Assembly: GCA_033816765.1 (NCBI GenBank)
Contig: CM066289.1
Coordinates: forward strand, 310,001-374,000
Length of the DNA stretch: 64,000 nt
Direction of reading: 5' to 3'
From: Nothopassalora personata
Taxonomy: Eukaryota > Ascomycota > Dothideomycetes > Mycosphaerellales > Mycosphaerellaceae
Shown: positions 44,512 through 56,219 of the stretch, in pieces
How positions within the stretch are numbered: position 1 is the stretch's first letter
Layout of the letters: each line of letters starts with the position of its first letter
Notes under the pieces: generated by a model
Database searches by the model: none
What the model saw: only the letters and a program-made list of their open reading frames with translations
What the model was told of the DNA's origin: nothing
Program-made: the position numbers and the translations under genes

Positions 44512-44903
44512 TAATGTCTACTAACCACCCTATGTAGGCCTGTCTAAGTTGTGGTAGTGTGGAGCGGCGCTTATATAAGCAGAGGTATTTGCCGGTCCCG
44601 GGACCGTGAAATCAGGTCACGTGACGAGTAGCGTAGTAGCCTGATAACACAAGAGGATTGGCGGACCTAAACCCCTATGCCCTCTACTTAAGAGGTATGA
44701 ATTGAATTGTTGCCTTAATGCTACGCTTACAATGCTCAACTACGCAGTATATATCTCAATAGCTATACTAGTCCCGCTAGCTTACCTAAATGTCCAATTA
44801 AACCTAAATAAAATAGGGGCAAGTTGGACCTAAGAAACCCTCCCTCTAAACCTAAGGTTAACACAACCAAACCTAAGGTTAACACAACCAATCAGTCGTT
44901 AAT
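44512..44903 (-). repeat. 5' LTR of element I
   Basis: This LTR is 392 bp and matches 33023-33414 except for mostly RIP-type differences. The palindrome core is at 44592-44606. Confidence 0.85.
44592..44606. promoter_or_regulatory. Palindrome core in 5' LTR of element I
   Basis: The same 15-base core as in the other LTR, about 370 bases upstream of the ORF1 start in sense. Confidence 0.7.
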
Positions 44904-44908
44904 ACTAT

Positions 44909-46658
44909 CGAATAGTCGAAGCATAGGGGCTAAAGCGCATTGTTCCTTAAGTTTCTTAAACGCTTTAATCTATTCCTTTCCCTATTTCTAGGTAACGTCT
45001 TTTCTCGTAATTATCGTTATTAGTATTACTGTCTTTACGTAGTCATTAATGAATTTCCGGTTATAGTTCGCTAGTCTAAGGAATAATTGTACGTTCTTAA
45101 CTGTTTTCGGTTCTAGCTATTCTCTAATTAACTGTGTTTTCGTAGGATCGATCGTTATTCCTATTGTGCTAATAATAAAGCCTAAGAATTTAACTTCTTT
45201 CTTATAGAATTCGCATTTCTCGGGTACTGTCTTAAATCCTAAACGTGTAAGTCGTTCGAATACGTCCTAGACTTGTTCTATATAATTCTAAAGGGATCCT
45301 TTCGTATAGACTAATATATCGTCTATATAAGCGATAATGTATATATTGAGTAGGTCTCTAAGTGTCTCGTTAACGAGGTCCTAGTAGGATACCGGTACGT
45401 TAGTTAATCCTATTAGTATAACTAAGAATTCGTAAAGTCCGTATCTTATTCTAAAAGCGGTATTCTATTCTTCTCCTTCCGCTATCCGTATAGCGTAGAA
45501 GGCATCTCGTAGGTTAATCTTCGTATACTAGTCTAATCCGGTTAATCTATCTTATGCTTCTTTAATGTTAGGTAGCGGACATTGGTTCTTAATCGTAATC
45601 TCGTTTAACTTCCTATAGTCTTATACGAGTCGTAACTTCCCGTTTGCTTTTAGAACGAACATATATAGAGTTCCTATACTTAAGGTAGATCTTCTTATCT
45701 ATCCTTTAGCTAGCTTCTCCTTTAGCTATTCTCGTAGGGTCTATAGCTCTTTCTTAGACATTTAATATAGGGGTCCCTATAGAGGCTCTTTCCTTAGCTA
45801 AATGTTAGTCTTATAATCCTATAGGCGGTACTTAGGTAAGGCGGTTTTGCCTCTTTCCTCTTTAAAGAGTCGCGACTACTTACGATACTCCTTAGGAATA
45901 CTTAACTCTAAGATGTTAGTATCCTTCGATAGTACGTTACTTCTATTACTACTAGTAACTTTGTAATCCGGCGGCCCTACGCTAGTGTCTATCCTAGTCG
46001 AAGGTAGTTCTTCTATCCTTCTAGTCGGCGTAAGCTATATCTAGTTTAGCTATTTCCTTGCCTTATCTACTAGTAAACGCTACTACTACGTAGGCTAAAT
46101 GTCGATAACGTAATCGCATTCCCTAAATATAAGTACTCCTCTTCTCTAGTCGATAACTAGATTATGCTTTCTTAACTAAGGTATACCTAGTACGATGTTA
46201 TAACTAGCTATATTAGTAATATCTAAGATAATCTCCTCGTAGTACCGTTAGATAGTAAGTAGTAGCGGTATCGTCTCGCGCTCTATACTAAGTAAGGATA
46301 ATCCGTCTACCGCGATTAATTTATAACCCTCTTTCTTCTTATAGGTAGCAATCCTATGTCTTGTAACAAATAATTCGGAGGTAAAGTTCCCGCTTACTCC
46401 GGAATCTATTATAGTATCTGTCTTATGCCCGTTAACGATAATCTTAGTTCGAAACACTATTATTGTTAGTAATGCTTAAGCCTTTCCTATATCGTATAAC
46501 TCCCTTCGGTCGCTTATTCCTAGGGAGTTAATCCTTTTCCCTATTCGTATATAGACCGTCGTACTTCGTATCTCGAGGCCTCCGCTTAAACCTAGCGCGG
46601 GCCTTTCTATATCGGTACCTATATTCGGTAACGTTCCTAGATCTTCTACGTTTCTAAG
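44909..46658 (-). pseudogene. pol N-terminal part of element H: protease, RT, RNase H start
   Basis: This continues H on the far side of element I. The protease region (open at 46248-46457) reads DSGVSGNF, one residue off the intact DSGA site. The RT box YIDDILVY is legible at about 45306-45329. Stops are TAG. Upstream the frame is cut by the solo LTR at 46659. Confidence 0.85.
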
Positions 46659-46974
46659 TGTTACGGTCCGGTACGATCGTGCACGTGGAAGAACTTCATT
46701 CGTTGGGAATAGGGACACGCGCTGCCAATGAGCGGGCGCTCTTGTGTGACTCATAGCAGAGCGCTCTTAGTGCTCTACCGAGAGAGCAGGACAGACCGCG
46801 CCAAGACATGGCACTATATAGACGACGCTCTTTTGCAAGTAGATAGGAGCTTCGTGCTCAACTCATTTCAAGTATACACCATATACTGTTTGGGACCACT
46901 ACCTTCTCAACGAGTCAGAGACATCACTGCAAAGATCCAAGCCCAGTTGGGATAACGTACAGCGGTTCCTAACA
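46659..46974 (+). mobile_element. Non-RIPed solo LTR of the D family
   Basis: This is 316 bp, TGTTACGGTCCGG to CCTAACA, flanked by CTAAG at 46654-46658 and 46975-46979. R-U5 is about as similar to D as the two families allow (same TATATAGACGACGC block and GTGCTCAA), but U3 differs and contains GCGCTCTT-type repeats. It lacks RIP, so it postdates the RIP of H. It is a product of LTR-LTR recombination. Confidence 0.92.
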
Positions 46975-48840
46975 CTAAGTAGAGTACGCGTACGTGTTAT
47001 ACTACATTACGTAATTTATTCGATATTAATGTTCCTACCGGTATAAGATATCCGGTACCTATTATTCGGCTCCCTATCGGTAGTCGTTCTATAATAGCGG
47101 TTACTAGATTCTCGGTCGTCTCTATAAGTAGGTATCCCTAGGCTATACCTCGTAGGGTGTCGAGTATCTTATTAAACTTAATAGAGTGTAGCATTCTTCG
47201 TCCGCCTATCTTAGGTAGGAATTCTTCGTACCTTCTTTATAGGTGTACGATTATGTTATATAATTTCTTAGGTATATTAATCGTAAAGGTTAGTTATTTA
47301 CTATTATCGTTAGTATCGCTCTCTTCTCCTTCGGAGGAATCTTCTTTACTTAATTCTTCCGGATCCTAGTCTTCCTCGATAGTATCTAGCCTAGTAGTTT
47401 CTTAACTTTCTTCCTATAGTTCCGGTAACTACGATCCGTTCTATCCTAGGTCTTAGTTTTCTTTATCGCTTTTATTATTATTAAAGTAGGATTCGTCGAT
47501 GTCTACTTCTCGGAGCGTAGCGTTTTACCTATACGTCGCTCCTAGGGTTCCTCTCGGTTATTAAGGCTAATACCCTACGCCTAACTTTACGGCGTAGTAA
47601 ACTTAACACGAGTCTTAGTAATAGAATCGCTAATAAAGGCTTCTATAACTATTTCGAGACTTGGATTTAATCTCGTAGTCGACTCTTCGTATTATTATAT
47701 TAAACTATCGTAGTTAGTTCTTCGTATTGAATGGAATAACTACTATTTACTACCTATAGTATCCTCCTCGTCCTTCTAAGGGGTCTAGGAGAAGCGTTAT
47801 ACTTCTATTACTAGCTCTCTCCTCTACTCTCCGAGTATAGTCGGTATCTCCTCGAGATCTAACGCTACTCCTAGATTTACTAGTTCGGGGTTATATTATG
47901 TTAAACTGTTCGCGGCGTACTATATTCTTACCGCGGTAGTCCCTTACTAGGTAGCTAGGTTTACTATATCCGTAGTAAGTTTATGTTTCTTTCAAACTCC
48001 GGGATACTCTATTCCCGTTACTATTCCTAATCTTACGACCTTTCTCGGTAACGTCGAGCTCTATTAGCTATAGTCCGTAGTACGGTTTATCCCTAGGCTT
48101 ATTGTTATAGTTATTATAGAAGCCTCTATTACGGTTGTCGTAGCCTAGTATATATCTAGCCTTTCCGGATATCTTAGAGCCGTATCGTCGTTCTATAGCT
48201 CTCTCGTAGAGCTTATCGTTAAGATTAATCGTGACTCTAACGAGGTCGCCTAAGCTATCGATCTTCCGACCGTCCCTTATTAACTCGTCCTTAATATACT
48301 CCTTTAGTCCTCTTCGGTATATAACTTAAAGTACTTCGTTATCCTAATCGGTAAGTTACGCGTATTCCTAGAATTTAGTAGTATATTTAGTAGTAGATGT
48401 CTTCTAGATTAAATGCTAAATAACACGAACGGTAGTAGTAATCTTATTAGAGATACTAAAGACGCTCTTTATAGTATGCTTAAGATAGTTGTATAACTTA
48501 AAGATTCCGTCGGCATTGTCTTCTCCGTTACTATCTAGGTATTTCCTAAGGAATAGTTTAACCTAATGCTATACTCGTCCTCTTAAGAAGGTAGTAGTAA
48601 AGATAGGCTTAAGGTTCTTAGGTATAGAGTTAAATAAGAAGTATATATCTATCTAAGAGACCTAAGTGTCGAACTTGTCTCGGTCGCTATAGTAGTATTC
48701 TAGCTTACTAACCTTAAAAGTGTCGTTACCTATATAAGTAGCTAAGGCATTAATAGCATCGTTCGCGGTCTAAGGTCGTCGGGCTCTACTTACTTTACTA
48801 GGGGCGGGTATTCCCCGTTTACTCTATTGGTCTCCTATTG
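46975..48840 (-). pseudogene. gag of element H
   Basis: This is the same gag family as G: 46980-48840 aligns in reverse with 18075-19960. An acidic region (about 47290-47520), a zinc-knuckle remnant (about 47930-47990) and the capsid region (about 48200-48700) can be followed. It is RIP-inactivated. Confidence 0.82.
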
Positions 48841-48857
48841 TAGAGGGCGTTTAAAGC

Positions 48858-49322
48858 TATTAGATTTAGTATAACCTAATAATATTACAAGTTAAGAAGA
48901 TAAGCTTAATCGGGTTTGTTCTCGGGCCGATAGGAAGTCGAGGGAGAGTAATAAAGCAGTAGTTGTCTTAGTCTTATAAAGACTTAAGAAACAATATAGT
49001 AGAGGTTAGGTTTCGGTGTATTCTAAATAGTAATATTGAATAGTAAGTTAAACGCCTCGAAACTATAAGGGATTCTTAGCGTTCCTAAATATAAAGAAAA
49101 TCATTATTAATCTGCTCTAATCTATTAATCTGCTTTATAGGTTATATAGAGCAATAGATTAATTAGTGTCGTGCTCTATTCTAATCTATTAATCTGTCTC
49201 GTAGGTCTCGTAGAGTAATAGATTATTCTACGGTAGCTGTACCTTTTTAGCTATAGTTGCGCCTACTTAACTATAGAGGCTCTAATTAGTTACTAAGCAT
49301 TAGCTTAATCTAATCCGTAATA
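48858..49322 (-). repeat. 5' LTR of element H
   Basis: This LTR is 465 bp; the sense strand runs TATTACGG to CTAATA. The primer site GCGTTTAA (48847-48854, plus strand) pairs with TTAAACGC at 49048-49055. The U3 holds repeats of TCTAATCTATTAATCTG not found in the other LTR of H. Confidence 0.86.
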
Positions 49323-49399
49323 TATATACGTAGTATTTATAAGCCCTTATACTAGCTCCTAGCTATTATATTCCTCTAGCTAGCCCTTCTATTGTACTA

Positions 49400-52300
49400 G
49401 GTACTATACTTTACCCTTATACCTACCCTTTCCTAGTAATACTTCTACTTTATATTCCGTATCCTTATTAATAAGGGGTATAGTACCTCTATCCTGCTTA
49501 CTACCCGTATATAGCTCGAGGAGGGATATATAAAATATATCGTAGATTCTTATCCCTACTAGTAGTACTAGGCGGTACGTCTACGTACCGATAGCGTTAA
49601 TAATACGATAAGGACCGACGAACTTTAGACCTATCTTCTTCTTTAGTAATACTAATGTTAGGTTCTTTATAGATAATAAGACTATATTACCTACGTAATA
49701 GCTCTTAGCCTTTTAAGTCTTATAACTATAGCGAGCTTAGTTATCTACTACGGTTTACTAGCGCTTCGTAAGCGTAGCGCGTATTTCTCGTATACGGTTA
49801 ACTAAGTCTACCGCTACTAGTACCTCTCCTTTCCCGGATCTCGTCTCGAGATCCTATAGGTATTAGGGTAATTTCTAGTCTCTAACTATACGCTATCTTA
49901 AAGAGCTTATACGTAGCGTAGGATAGACGCTATAATTATATTCGAATTTAGTAATAGCTAGCTACTTAGCCTATTCTATCTAGTTTTTACTATAGTAATA
50001 GCGAAGGTACTACTCTAGGATCTAGTTTACCCTCTTAGTCTAACTATTAGTCTAAGAGTAGAAGGCTATAGATACCTTATGCTTTACCTATATCTCGAAG
50101 TAGAAGTTACTCTAGAACCGGCTTATAAACACGGACTTGCGTTTACTTACTATATCCGCTAGAATACTATAGTACTAGATAACTTTATCTCGTTATATTC
50201 TCGTAAGCTCCCTAGCTATATATATCTTAGTTATTAGGATATATAAGTTTATTATAGAGTAGCGGTTAACGATTACTAGGATTGTATTATATACGTAGTT
50301 GCCTTACTTACTTAGCGGTAGGTCCGTAATAAAGTCTATAGTAATTTCTTACTATAGAGGGTCTAGCCTAGGTAACAGTTATAACTCGCCGTAGGGTTAA
50401 TAGCGCCTTACCTTCGAGGTTTAATATACTCTATGGTTTCCTATATACTCTCTTATATTCTTACTAAGTAATTCCTACTAGTAGTAATATTATAGTAGCT
50501 CTTTAGTTTTTATCTTACTAAAGTATCTAGCGAGTACGTTATTATAATATATACGTAGTAACTATGCTCTTACTACGTAGTCTTTAGGTACTATAATTGC
50601 GTTTCTATAATAGAATAACCCGTCTTTTATATACTAGTCCTTAGCGTCCCCTTTACTAGGCACCTACGATAAGTATATAAAGTACCTATTGTTTCTCCCC
50701 TATATAATCTTTATTAGTAGTAAGAGTAGCTTACCTAGGCCGCCTTATATTATTATATATATACTATTACTAGTAGCGATTAGGTCCCTTACCGCTCGTA
50801 GGCTCCTACTACTACTATTAATACCTTATACTATATTCTTTCGTAGGTAGTAGTTATACGCCTTACTATAGGCTCGTTCTCTCTTAATAGGGATTCCTTC
50901 TAGAAAGATAGCTTACTTTATAGCGTAGCAAGTAAGTTCGACGTCTACTACGCTACGTATACGTAGTTACTACGTCGTAATAGCGTATCGACTAGGGTAC
51001 TCTTCTCCGCCTATACTCTACTATAAAGTTAAAAGATTATAGGAACGTTACCTATCGAGCTTACCTTTTATTTAGCTACTTTACTATTATAAAACCCTAT
51101 AGATTCGTATAGTCGACTAGTACCTAAACCGTATACGATGCGCCTTCTAGGTACGGTCGCTAATACTTAAATGCCTCTACTACTACTAGTAGCTCCTAAT
51201 CGTAGGTCTTATAGTTATACTTAGTAGATATTATCTTATAAGAATAGAAGGCAATTAGGTACTACTTAGTACTAAATAGCTAAGAGATAATGCCCGTAAT
51301 CGCGAATCCTAAGGCATCCGTTTTAACCCTTATACGTAACGTAGGGTTAAAGTACCTTAGGATAGGTACTCCGAGGAACCTACCTTTTAGCCGTTAGAAC
51401 GCTTACTCCTCGTAAGCGGACTATATAAGAGGCCCTTACTTCTTACTATTCTTATATCCCTTTAGTAGGTCTATTAATAGCTTCGCGATCCTCGAGTATA
51501 CTTCGATAAGACGGATAGAAGTTATAGAATCCTAGGAAGAATTAAACCTTATAGAAACTCGTAGGCGTAGGCTATTCCTCGACTACGGCTACCCTACTCC
51601 TATGTATCGATACGCCTACGACGCTTATAATAGACCCTAGGAACTCGGTACTCTCTTAGAAGAAGCTATACTTCTTTAGGTTCGTAAATAGAGCGAACTT
51701 CCGTAGCCTCTCTAGTACTGCGTATACGGCTCGTATATAATCCTTACGCGTTACGCTATAGATAAGGATATTATCTAGGTAGACTACGTAGATATTATCT
51801 ACTAACCTAGTAAGGGCCTTATTAATATACCCCTAAAAGGTAGCTAGTACGTTAGTTAACCTAAAAGGTATTACTAAGTACTCGTAGTAACCGTATCGCG
51901 TACGAAACGTAGTCTTCTACTTGTCTCCTCGCTTAATAGGAATACGGTAGTAGGTATCCTATAGGTTAATCGTAGTAAAGAGTCTCGTACCCTATAGCCT
52001 ATCTAATATCTCGCTAATTAGGGGTAGTAGATATCGGTTCTTTACTATAATCTTATTTAGGCCTCTATAATCTATATAGAGCCTAAGAGTACCGTTCTTC
52101 TTTAGTACAAATAGGATAGGCGTACCCGCCTTACTTACGGATCGCCTAATCTACCCCTTCTCCGTTACTTACGTAAGGTATTTCTTTAAGGCCTCTAGTT
52201 TAGTTAAGGACTAGTAGTATAGCGGCTTAAAGGGGGGTTTCTTTCCCTCGACGAGATTAATCGTATACTTAACCCCTTTGGGTATCTTACGCTCCGTCTA

Positions 52301-52850
52301 CTTATTAGGTACGTATATATCTCGGAAGTCTATAAACTCTTTAGGCTATAAAGGACCCTCTACTTTAGATACTATTATAGTAATAACCTAAACACTTATT
52401 GTATATACCTACTTTAAGCTCTCGGGATCTATAAGGAACTCGCGTATATTACGCTACTATATCGTAGGCGTCTCGGTACCGTAGAACTACTAGTTATCCC
52501 TATCGGCCTTTATAATCTAATTACGATACCGCTAGGGTCTTCCTAAAATTACTAATAGCCTACCTATAGGCGCTATATAGTAGATAGCGTCGCTTACGCG
52601 CTCTACTTCTATATCGTTAGCGAGTCGTACGCGAACCGTATAGGCGCCGTAGGAATGCCCTTAGTCCTATACGTACGCTCTAAATCCGGAAGCTTTATAC
52701 CGCTAATAGGCTATATCTAGTATTGGAGTATATACTCGTACGATACTAAGCTTAGATCCGCGCCGTTATCTAGGAGAAACGTAGCCTCGCGAAAGCCTTT
52801 ATACGTCTCAACTACGCCTCGTAAGTAACGCGCTAGACTCGTATTAACTT
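49400..52850 (-). pseudogene. pol of element J: protease, RT, RNase H, integrase
   Basis: The integrase C-terminal region reads KIGLKFVGPYRIINAIGT at about 49580-49640. The RT catalytic region is VVYLDNILI at 51766-51788 (YLDD in relatives, second Asp changed). The protease active site DNGADLSLVS is at about 52745-52790. TAG and TAA stops are frequent. Confidence 0.78.
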
Positions 52851-52879
52851 ACCTTAAGGGGTCTATATAGAAACCCGAA

Positions 52880-54020
52880 CTTAGGAGCGACTCTTACCTA
52901 GTCCTCTATCTTTTCCCTATTTACCCTTCTTAGTTAAAGCCTCTATAGTTTCTAGCCTACGAACCGCTTACGTATTACGTTCCTTCTATAGGTATCTACC
53001 TTAGTACTCCGTCTTATAGTAACCCTTCTTACCGTAGCTATAGTATTCTACCTTCGACTTCTAGCTAGTCGTAGATAAGCTACCGGCGTCTCGCTACTAA
53101 CTCGTACCTAAGGCGCCCGGTACTTAACTTAACTTCTATTACTTTAGGCAATCGACCTACTTATATACGTCCTTAGCTTTACGCTTACGACGCCTATACT
53201 ATCCGTAGTCGTACCCTCCGCTACTACCTTAGCGCTCGGTACTTTTAATATACGAGACTAGGACTACTAGCTCTTCTCTAGTCGTAGGGATATTATAGTA
53301 GCTAACGATAGCGGACCGTAAGCGAGGCGTAAGCTTTACTAGTAGGTACCGTATTTATTACGCTTCCGAGTAGTTACCTAACTAGTCCTCTATAATATCT
53401 AGCTTAGTCGCAAACTATCGTACTATCTAGCTATTCTTCTACTTCGTAACCTCGTACTCTAATATAAGGTTAAGTACGCGATTTATAGGGTCGCCGTATA
53501 TATTTTAATAGAACTCCTTAAAGTCCTAGGTATATATATCCTACGAGATTAAAGACGCTATAGTTAGTATACTATCGCTTACTTACCTCTCCGCTAAGGT
53601 ATATAACCCTATATAGGACCTTTAATTCGTCCGTCGTATATATAGTACCTAAGAGGGCGAAGATAAGTAAGAGCTCCCTAAGGAATACCCTTACCTTCCT
53701 TACCAAATCCCTTCTAAAAGGCGTCGGCTCTTTTAGACGCGGTCGAGTCGCATACGCTACGGCCGCGCCTCGTACTAGAATATTATCGTTAGTAGCTATA
53801 GAGATAGAGGTAGGGGTTATAGTAGGGAGGTAATCTTCTCTCCTTCCTTCTATCTACTCTAGAGGTAGTACGCTTATAGTACGTAAGATCTCTAGCCGCT
53901 TAATCTCCCGCTATATCTCTTATTCTTTAATCTTAGCCCGTAAGGCCTCTCTTCTCGTAACTAAGGCTATACGATACGCCTACTACTATACTCTAGGGCT
54001 TAGGGGGGGCGCAGGCGACT
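52880..54020 (-). pseudogene. gag of element J
   Basis: A damaged zinc knuckle YYSYGKKGYYKTEY at about 53000-53045 (C-X2-C-X4-H-X4-C before RIP) precedes the protease. The upstream capsid-like region extends to about 53700 and then a charged N-terminus. It is too decayed for further assignment. Confidence 0.65.
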
Positions 54021-54734
54021 CGCCGTTACGTACGTTACGATCGGGCTCTATAGTATATATAGATTATAACGAGGGGAAGCTTTAGAACTATAAGGACCGC
54101 GAGGGTTATAAGGGGATATCGTAATATATAGTACGCCTACAATCTTCTAATCGTAGATAAACTAAAGCTTACCTTCTTCTATAGACGCTATACGCGTCTC
54201 TTAGTATACGTATACGTATTACGTACGGCTTACTAAGCCGGGTATAGCCGTATTATATAGAAGGGTTAGCTATAGGCTACCTTTATACTTATCTACCCTT
54301 TATATTATTTATACCTATATAAAAATACTATACCTAAAGAAGACCTTATCTATCTAAATAACTTAAGCCTACTACTAAGTAGTCTACTAAGATACTTCCT
54401 TACCTATTAAAGCCGTACCTCCTTATATTTCTAAGTCAATAGCGGCTAACGTACTATAGTTTATTATATAAAGCTATACTTATTAAATATAGCTCTTACT
54501 ATCTAGCTATTACTAAAGATACCCTTAAGAGTCGTAATCTATTTAAGTTATAGGCTGCGGCTAAAGGTATTAGTATTAGCTTAATTAATAAGTTACTAAT
54601 ACTTAGAGGTATAAGTTATAGGTTATAGTGCTCTTTAATTTAGTATATGAGGCTCTCTCTCTCTCTCTCTAGTTATAATATTACTAAAGAGACTAGTTCT
54701 TTTTTTAGTAGCTAGTATATCTATAATACGCTAC
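54021..54734. other. AT-rich RIPed sequence, possible 5' LTR of J
   Basis: No ORF. A CT-dinucleotide run lies at 54653-54671. It is the upstream flank of J gag and ends in the GCTAC target site of K (54730-54734). Confidence 0.4.
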
Positions 54735-54896
54735 TATAAGGGGCGGGCCCCTGTTTCTTAGCATAGGCTACGCCTATGCGTTCGGATTGCTTTCCGACAC
54801 CTTTTCTTCGGACAGCGTATAACTTCCCCTTTCTTCTATATCGAACTTATTACAAACTTTATAGAACTTCAGTATATACGTCGTTCACCCGTAAAA
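54735..54896 (+). repeat. 5' LTR of element K
   Basis: This LTR is 162 bp, starting TATAAGGGGCGGGCC (TG after RIP). ATCGAACTTA at 54840-54849 is the exact complement of TAAGTTCGAT just inside the LTR (54898-54907). Confidence 0.9.
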
Positions 54897-54897
54897 T

Positions 54898-54907
54898 TAA
54901 GTTCGAT
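54898..54907 (+). promoter_or_regulatory. Primer-binding site of K, probable self-primer pairing site
   Basis: TAAGTTCGAT begins two bases inside the LTR and has a 10-bp perfect complement in the LTR (54840-54849). It is not a TGG-type tRNA primer site. It is the strongest pairing of the elements here. Confidence 0.65.
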
Positions 54908-54959
54908 CCATTCGAATTAGCTAGGCACCTACCATTAAAGAGACGGGATACGTAATGAC

Positions 54960-56160
54960 GTCGCCGGGTAGCGAGAACCCCGGGACTAGTGCCCCGAATG
55001 AAAACTTCTAACTTATGCTATAGTAACTGTACTAGCGATAGGAAGAGATGTAAGCGGAGTTAATTGCAACGCGCGCCGCTTTAAAAGAATCGGAAGACGC
55101 TTAACGTTAGTTAACACCTATAGTCTCGCTACTAGTTCATAACGAGACGACTACTAGTAACCTAATAAGACAGCTACTATAGACGCTAAACGCCGCCGCG
55201 CCCTCGCCGCGCACCGGAGAAGAACCGTCGGGTCCTAGAGGTTAGAACCCCCCTTCCTAGGACGGTAAGGTAGAGACATTCCGCGATTACTTCTTAAGGC
55301 TAAAGAGCTCTTTTAGGGTACGATCCGCCCTAAAACCGACGCTCTCTAAGGAGTATTACTAGGACGCGATTAACGACACCTTACTAGCGAGAGAGCGTAC
55401 TAGGATGCGGCACTTCTAGGACAAGGGAGACGGCGAACTTAGGAAGGACCCCGTTACTTTCTTTACGTAACTCGAGAAAGTCTTCGGTAATAGTAACGAG
55501 CGCGCTAAGGCCCTAGAGCAGCTTACTAAGATTAAACATACGAACGGTTAACCTTAGTACGATTACTAGATAAAATTCGACGGACTCCTACTAAGCGCCG
55601 GCGGAGAGAACTAGAGCAACGACGCGAAGATTAGTTACTTACGTAACACCTTCTCGAACCCCGTTTGGATATATACGGCGGCTATACTAAAGAAGGAGGA
55701 CTACTACGAGTTTGCGGGGGAGGTCGAACGGATTATAACTAACCTCGAGGACACGGACCAGTTCAAAATAGCCTACAAGAGGTAGAAGGACAATAATAAG
55801 GACTCTAGTGCGACCGCTATAGTCACTACCCGTTCTTTTATAAGAGCGGCTAGTAGCTAGGTTAATGCCGATAGTAACACTATTATAGCACTAACCCGGA
55901 TAAGCGGAGGCCGCTCTAGAAGTTGTAGAGATCGGAAGGAGGATAAAGGGAGGTAGAGAGTAAAATAGGTAGACACCGCGGAGAGGGATCGTAGGCGCTA
56001 AGAACAGCTCTGTTTCCGCTATAGAGCGAGCGGACATCGAGTAAAGAAATGCCCGTACGCCGTAGCAGTTAATCCTACTAGGATTAATGCGGCCTCGGTC
56101 GCGCCGATTCTAGAGGACGACGGATTTAAGTCGGGTCCCAAAGAGATAGGAAAAGACTAG
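54960..56160 (+). pseudogene. gag of element K
   Basis: The capsid region is readable (FREYFLRLK-like start near 55280, then EKVFGNSNERAKALEQL and LRNTFSNPVWIYTAAIL). A zinc knuckle with its second Cys changed lies at about 56009-56059 (CFRYRASGHRVKKC). RIP stops are throughout. Confidence 0.8.
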
Positions 56161-56219
56161 CTCCTAGTCGAAAGCTAGAACTAGGAGATAAAGAAGCACT
56201 AGTAAAGGGGTGGAACGTA

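Larger units (their letters stand above)
33023..44903 (-). mobile_element. Large three-ORF Ty3-like LTR retrotransposon I (11.9 kb)
   Basis: This element is 11,881 bp with two 392-bp LTRs, inserted in RNase H of H; the uninterrupted sequence can be read in A near 1355-1385. The target duplication is ACTAT (33018-33022 and 44904-44908), or CTAT if the ends are placed one base further. Sense order: LTR, ORF1 gag-protease, ORF2 RT-RNase H-integrase, ORF3 of unknown type, LTR. A polypurine tract (AGGGGAGGATA in sense) abuts the 3' LTR. It is unrelated to the TGTTACGG group. RIP is moderate. Confidence 0.88.
29853..49322 (-). mobile_element. Ty3/gypsy chromovirus-type element H, interrupted, with unmatched LTRs
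   Basis: Pieces are 29853-33022 and 44904-49322, split by element I. Sense order: LTR 48858-49322, gag, protease, RT, RNase H, integrase, chromodomain, then on the plus strand a tRNA-like sequence and the accessory ORF, then LTR 29853-30256. The internal part is close to G. The outer flanks CGCCG and TATAT do not match and the two LTRs have different U3 regions. It may therefore be a recombinant of two insertions and not one simple insertion. Two non-RIPed solo LTRs lie inside it. Confidence 0.82.
49323..54734 (-). mobile_element. Ty3/gypsy element J, RIPed, LTRs not resolved
   Basis: This minus-strand gypsy element has protease upstream of RT and integrase. It begins abruptly at the H LTR (49322/49323), so its 3' end is missing here. 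Its right part is interrupted by K at 54734/54735. Its 5' LTR is probably between about 54060 and 54734 and possibly continues at 61519, but I could not fix its ends. It is more diverged and AT-rich than the G group. Confidence 0.75.

Noticed and set aside
33023..44903. Giant cargo-mobilising element (Starship-like) or Helitron as explanation of the 11.9-kb insertion
   Set aside because: It has paired 392-bp LTRs, a 4-5-bp target duplication, gag-protease, RT and integrase. No tyrosine recombinase or Rep-helicase was seen.
46728..46955. 75-aa ORF
   Set aside because: Falls entirely inside the solo LTR at 46659-46974.
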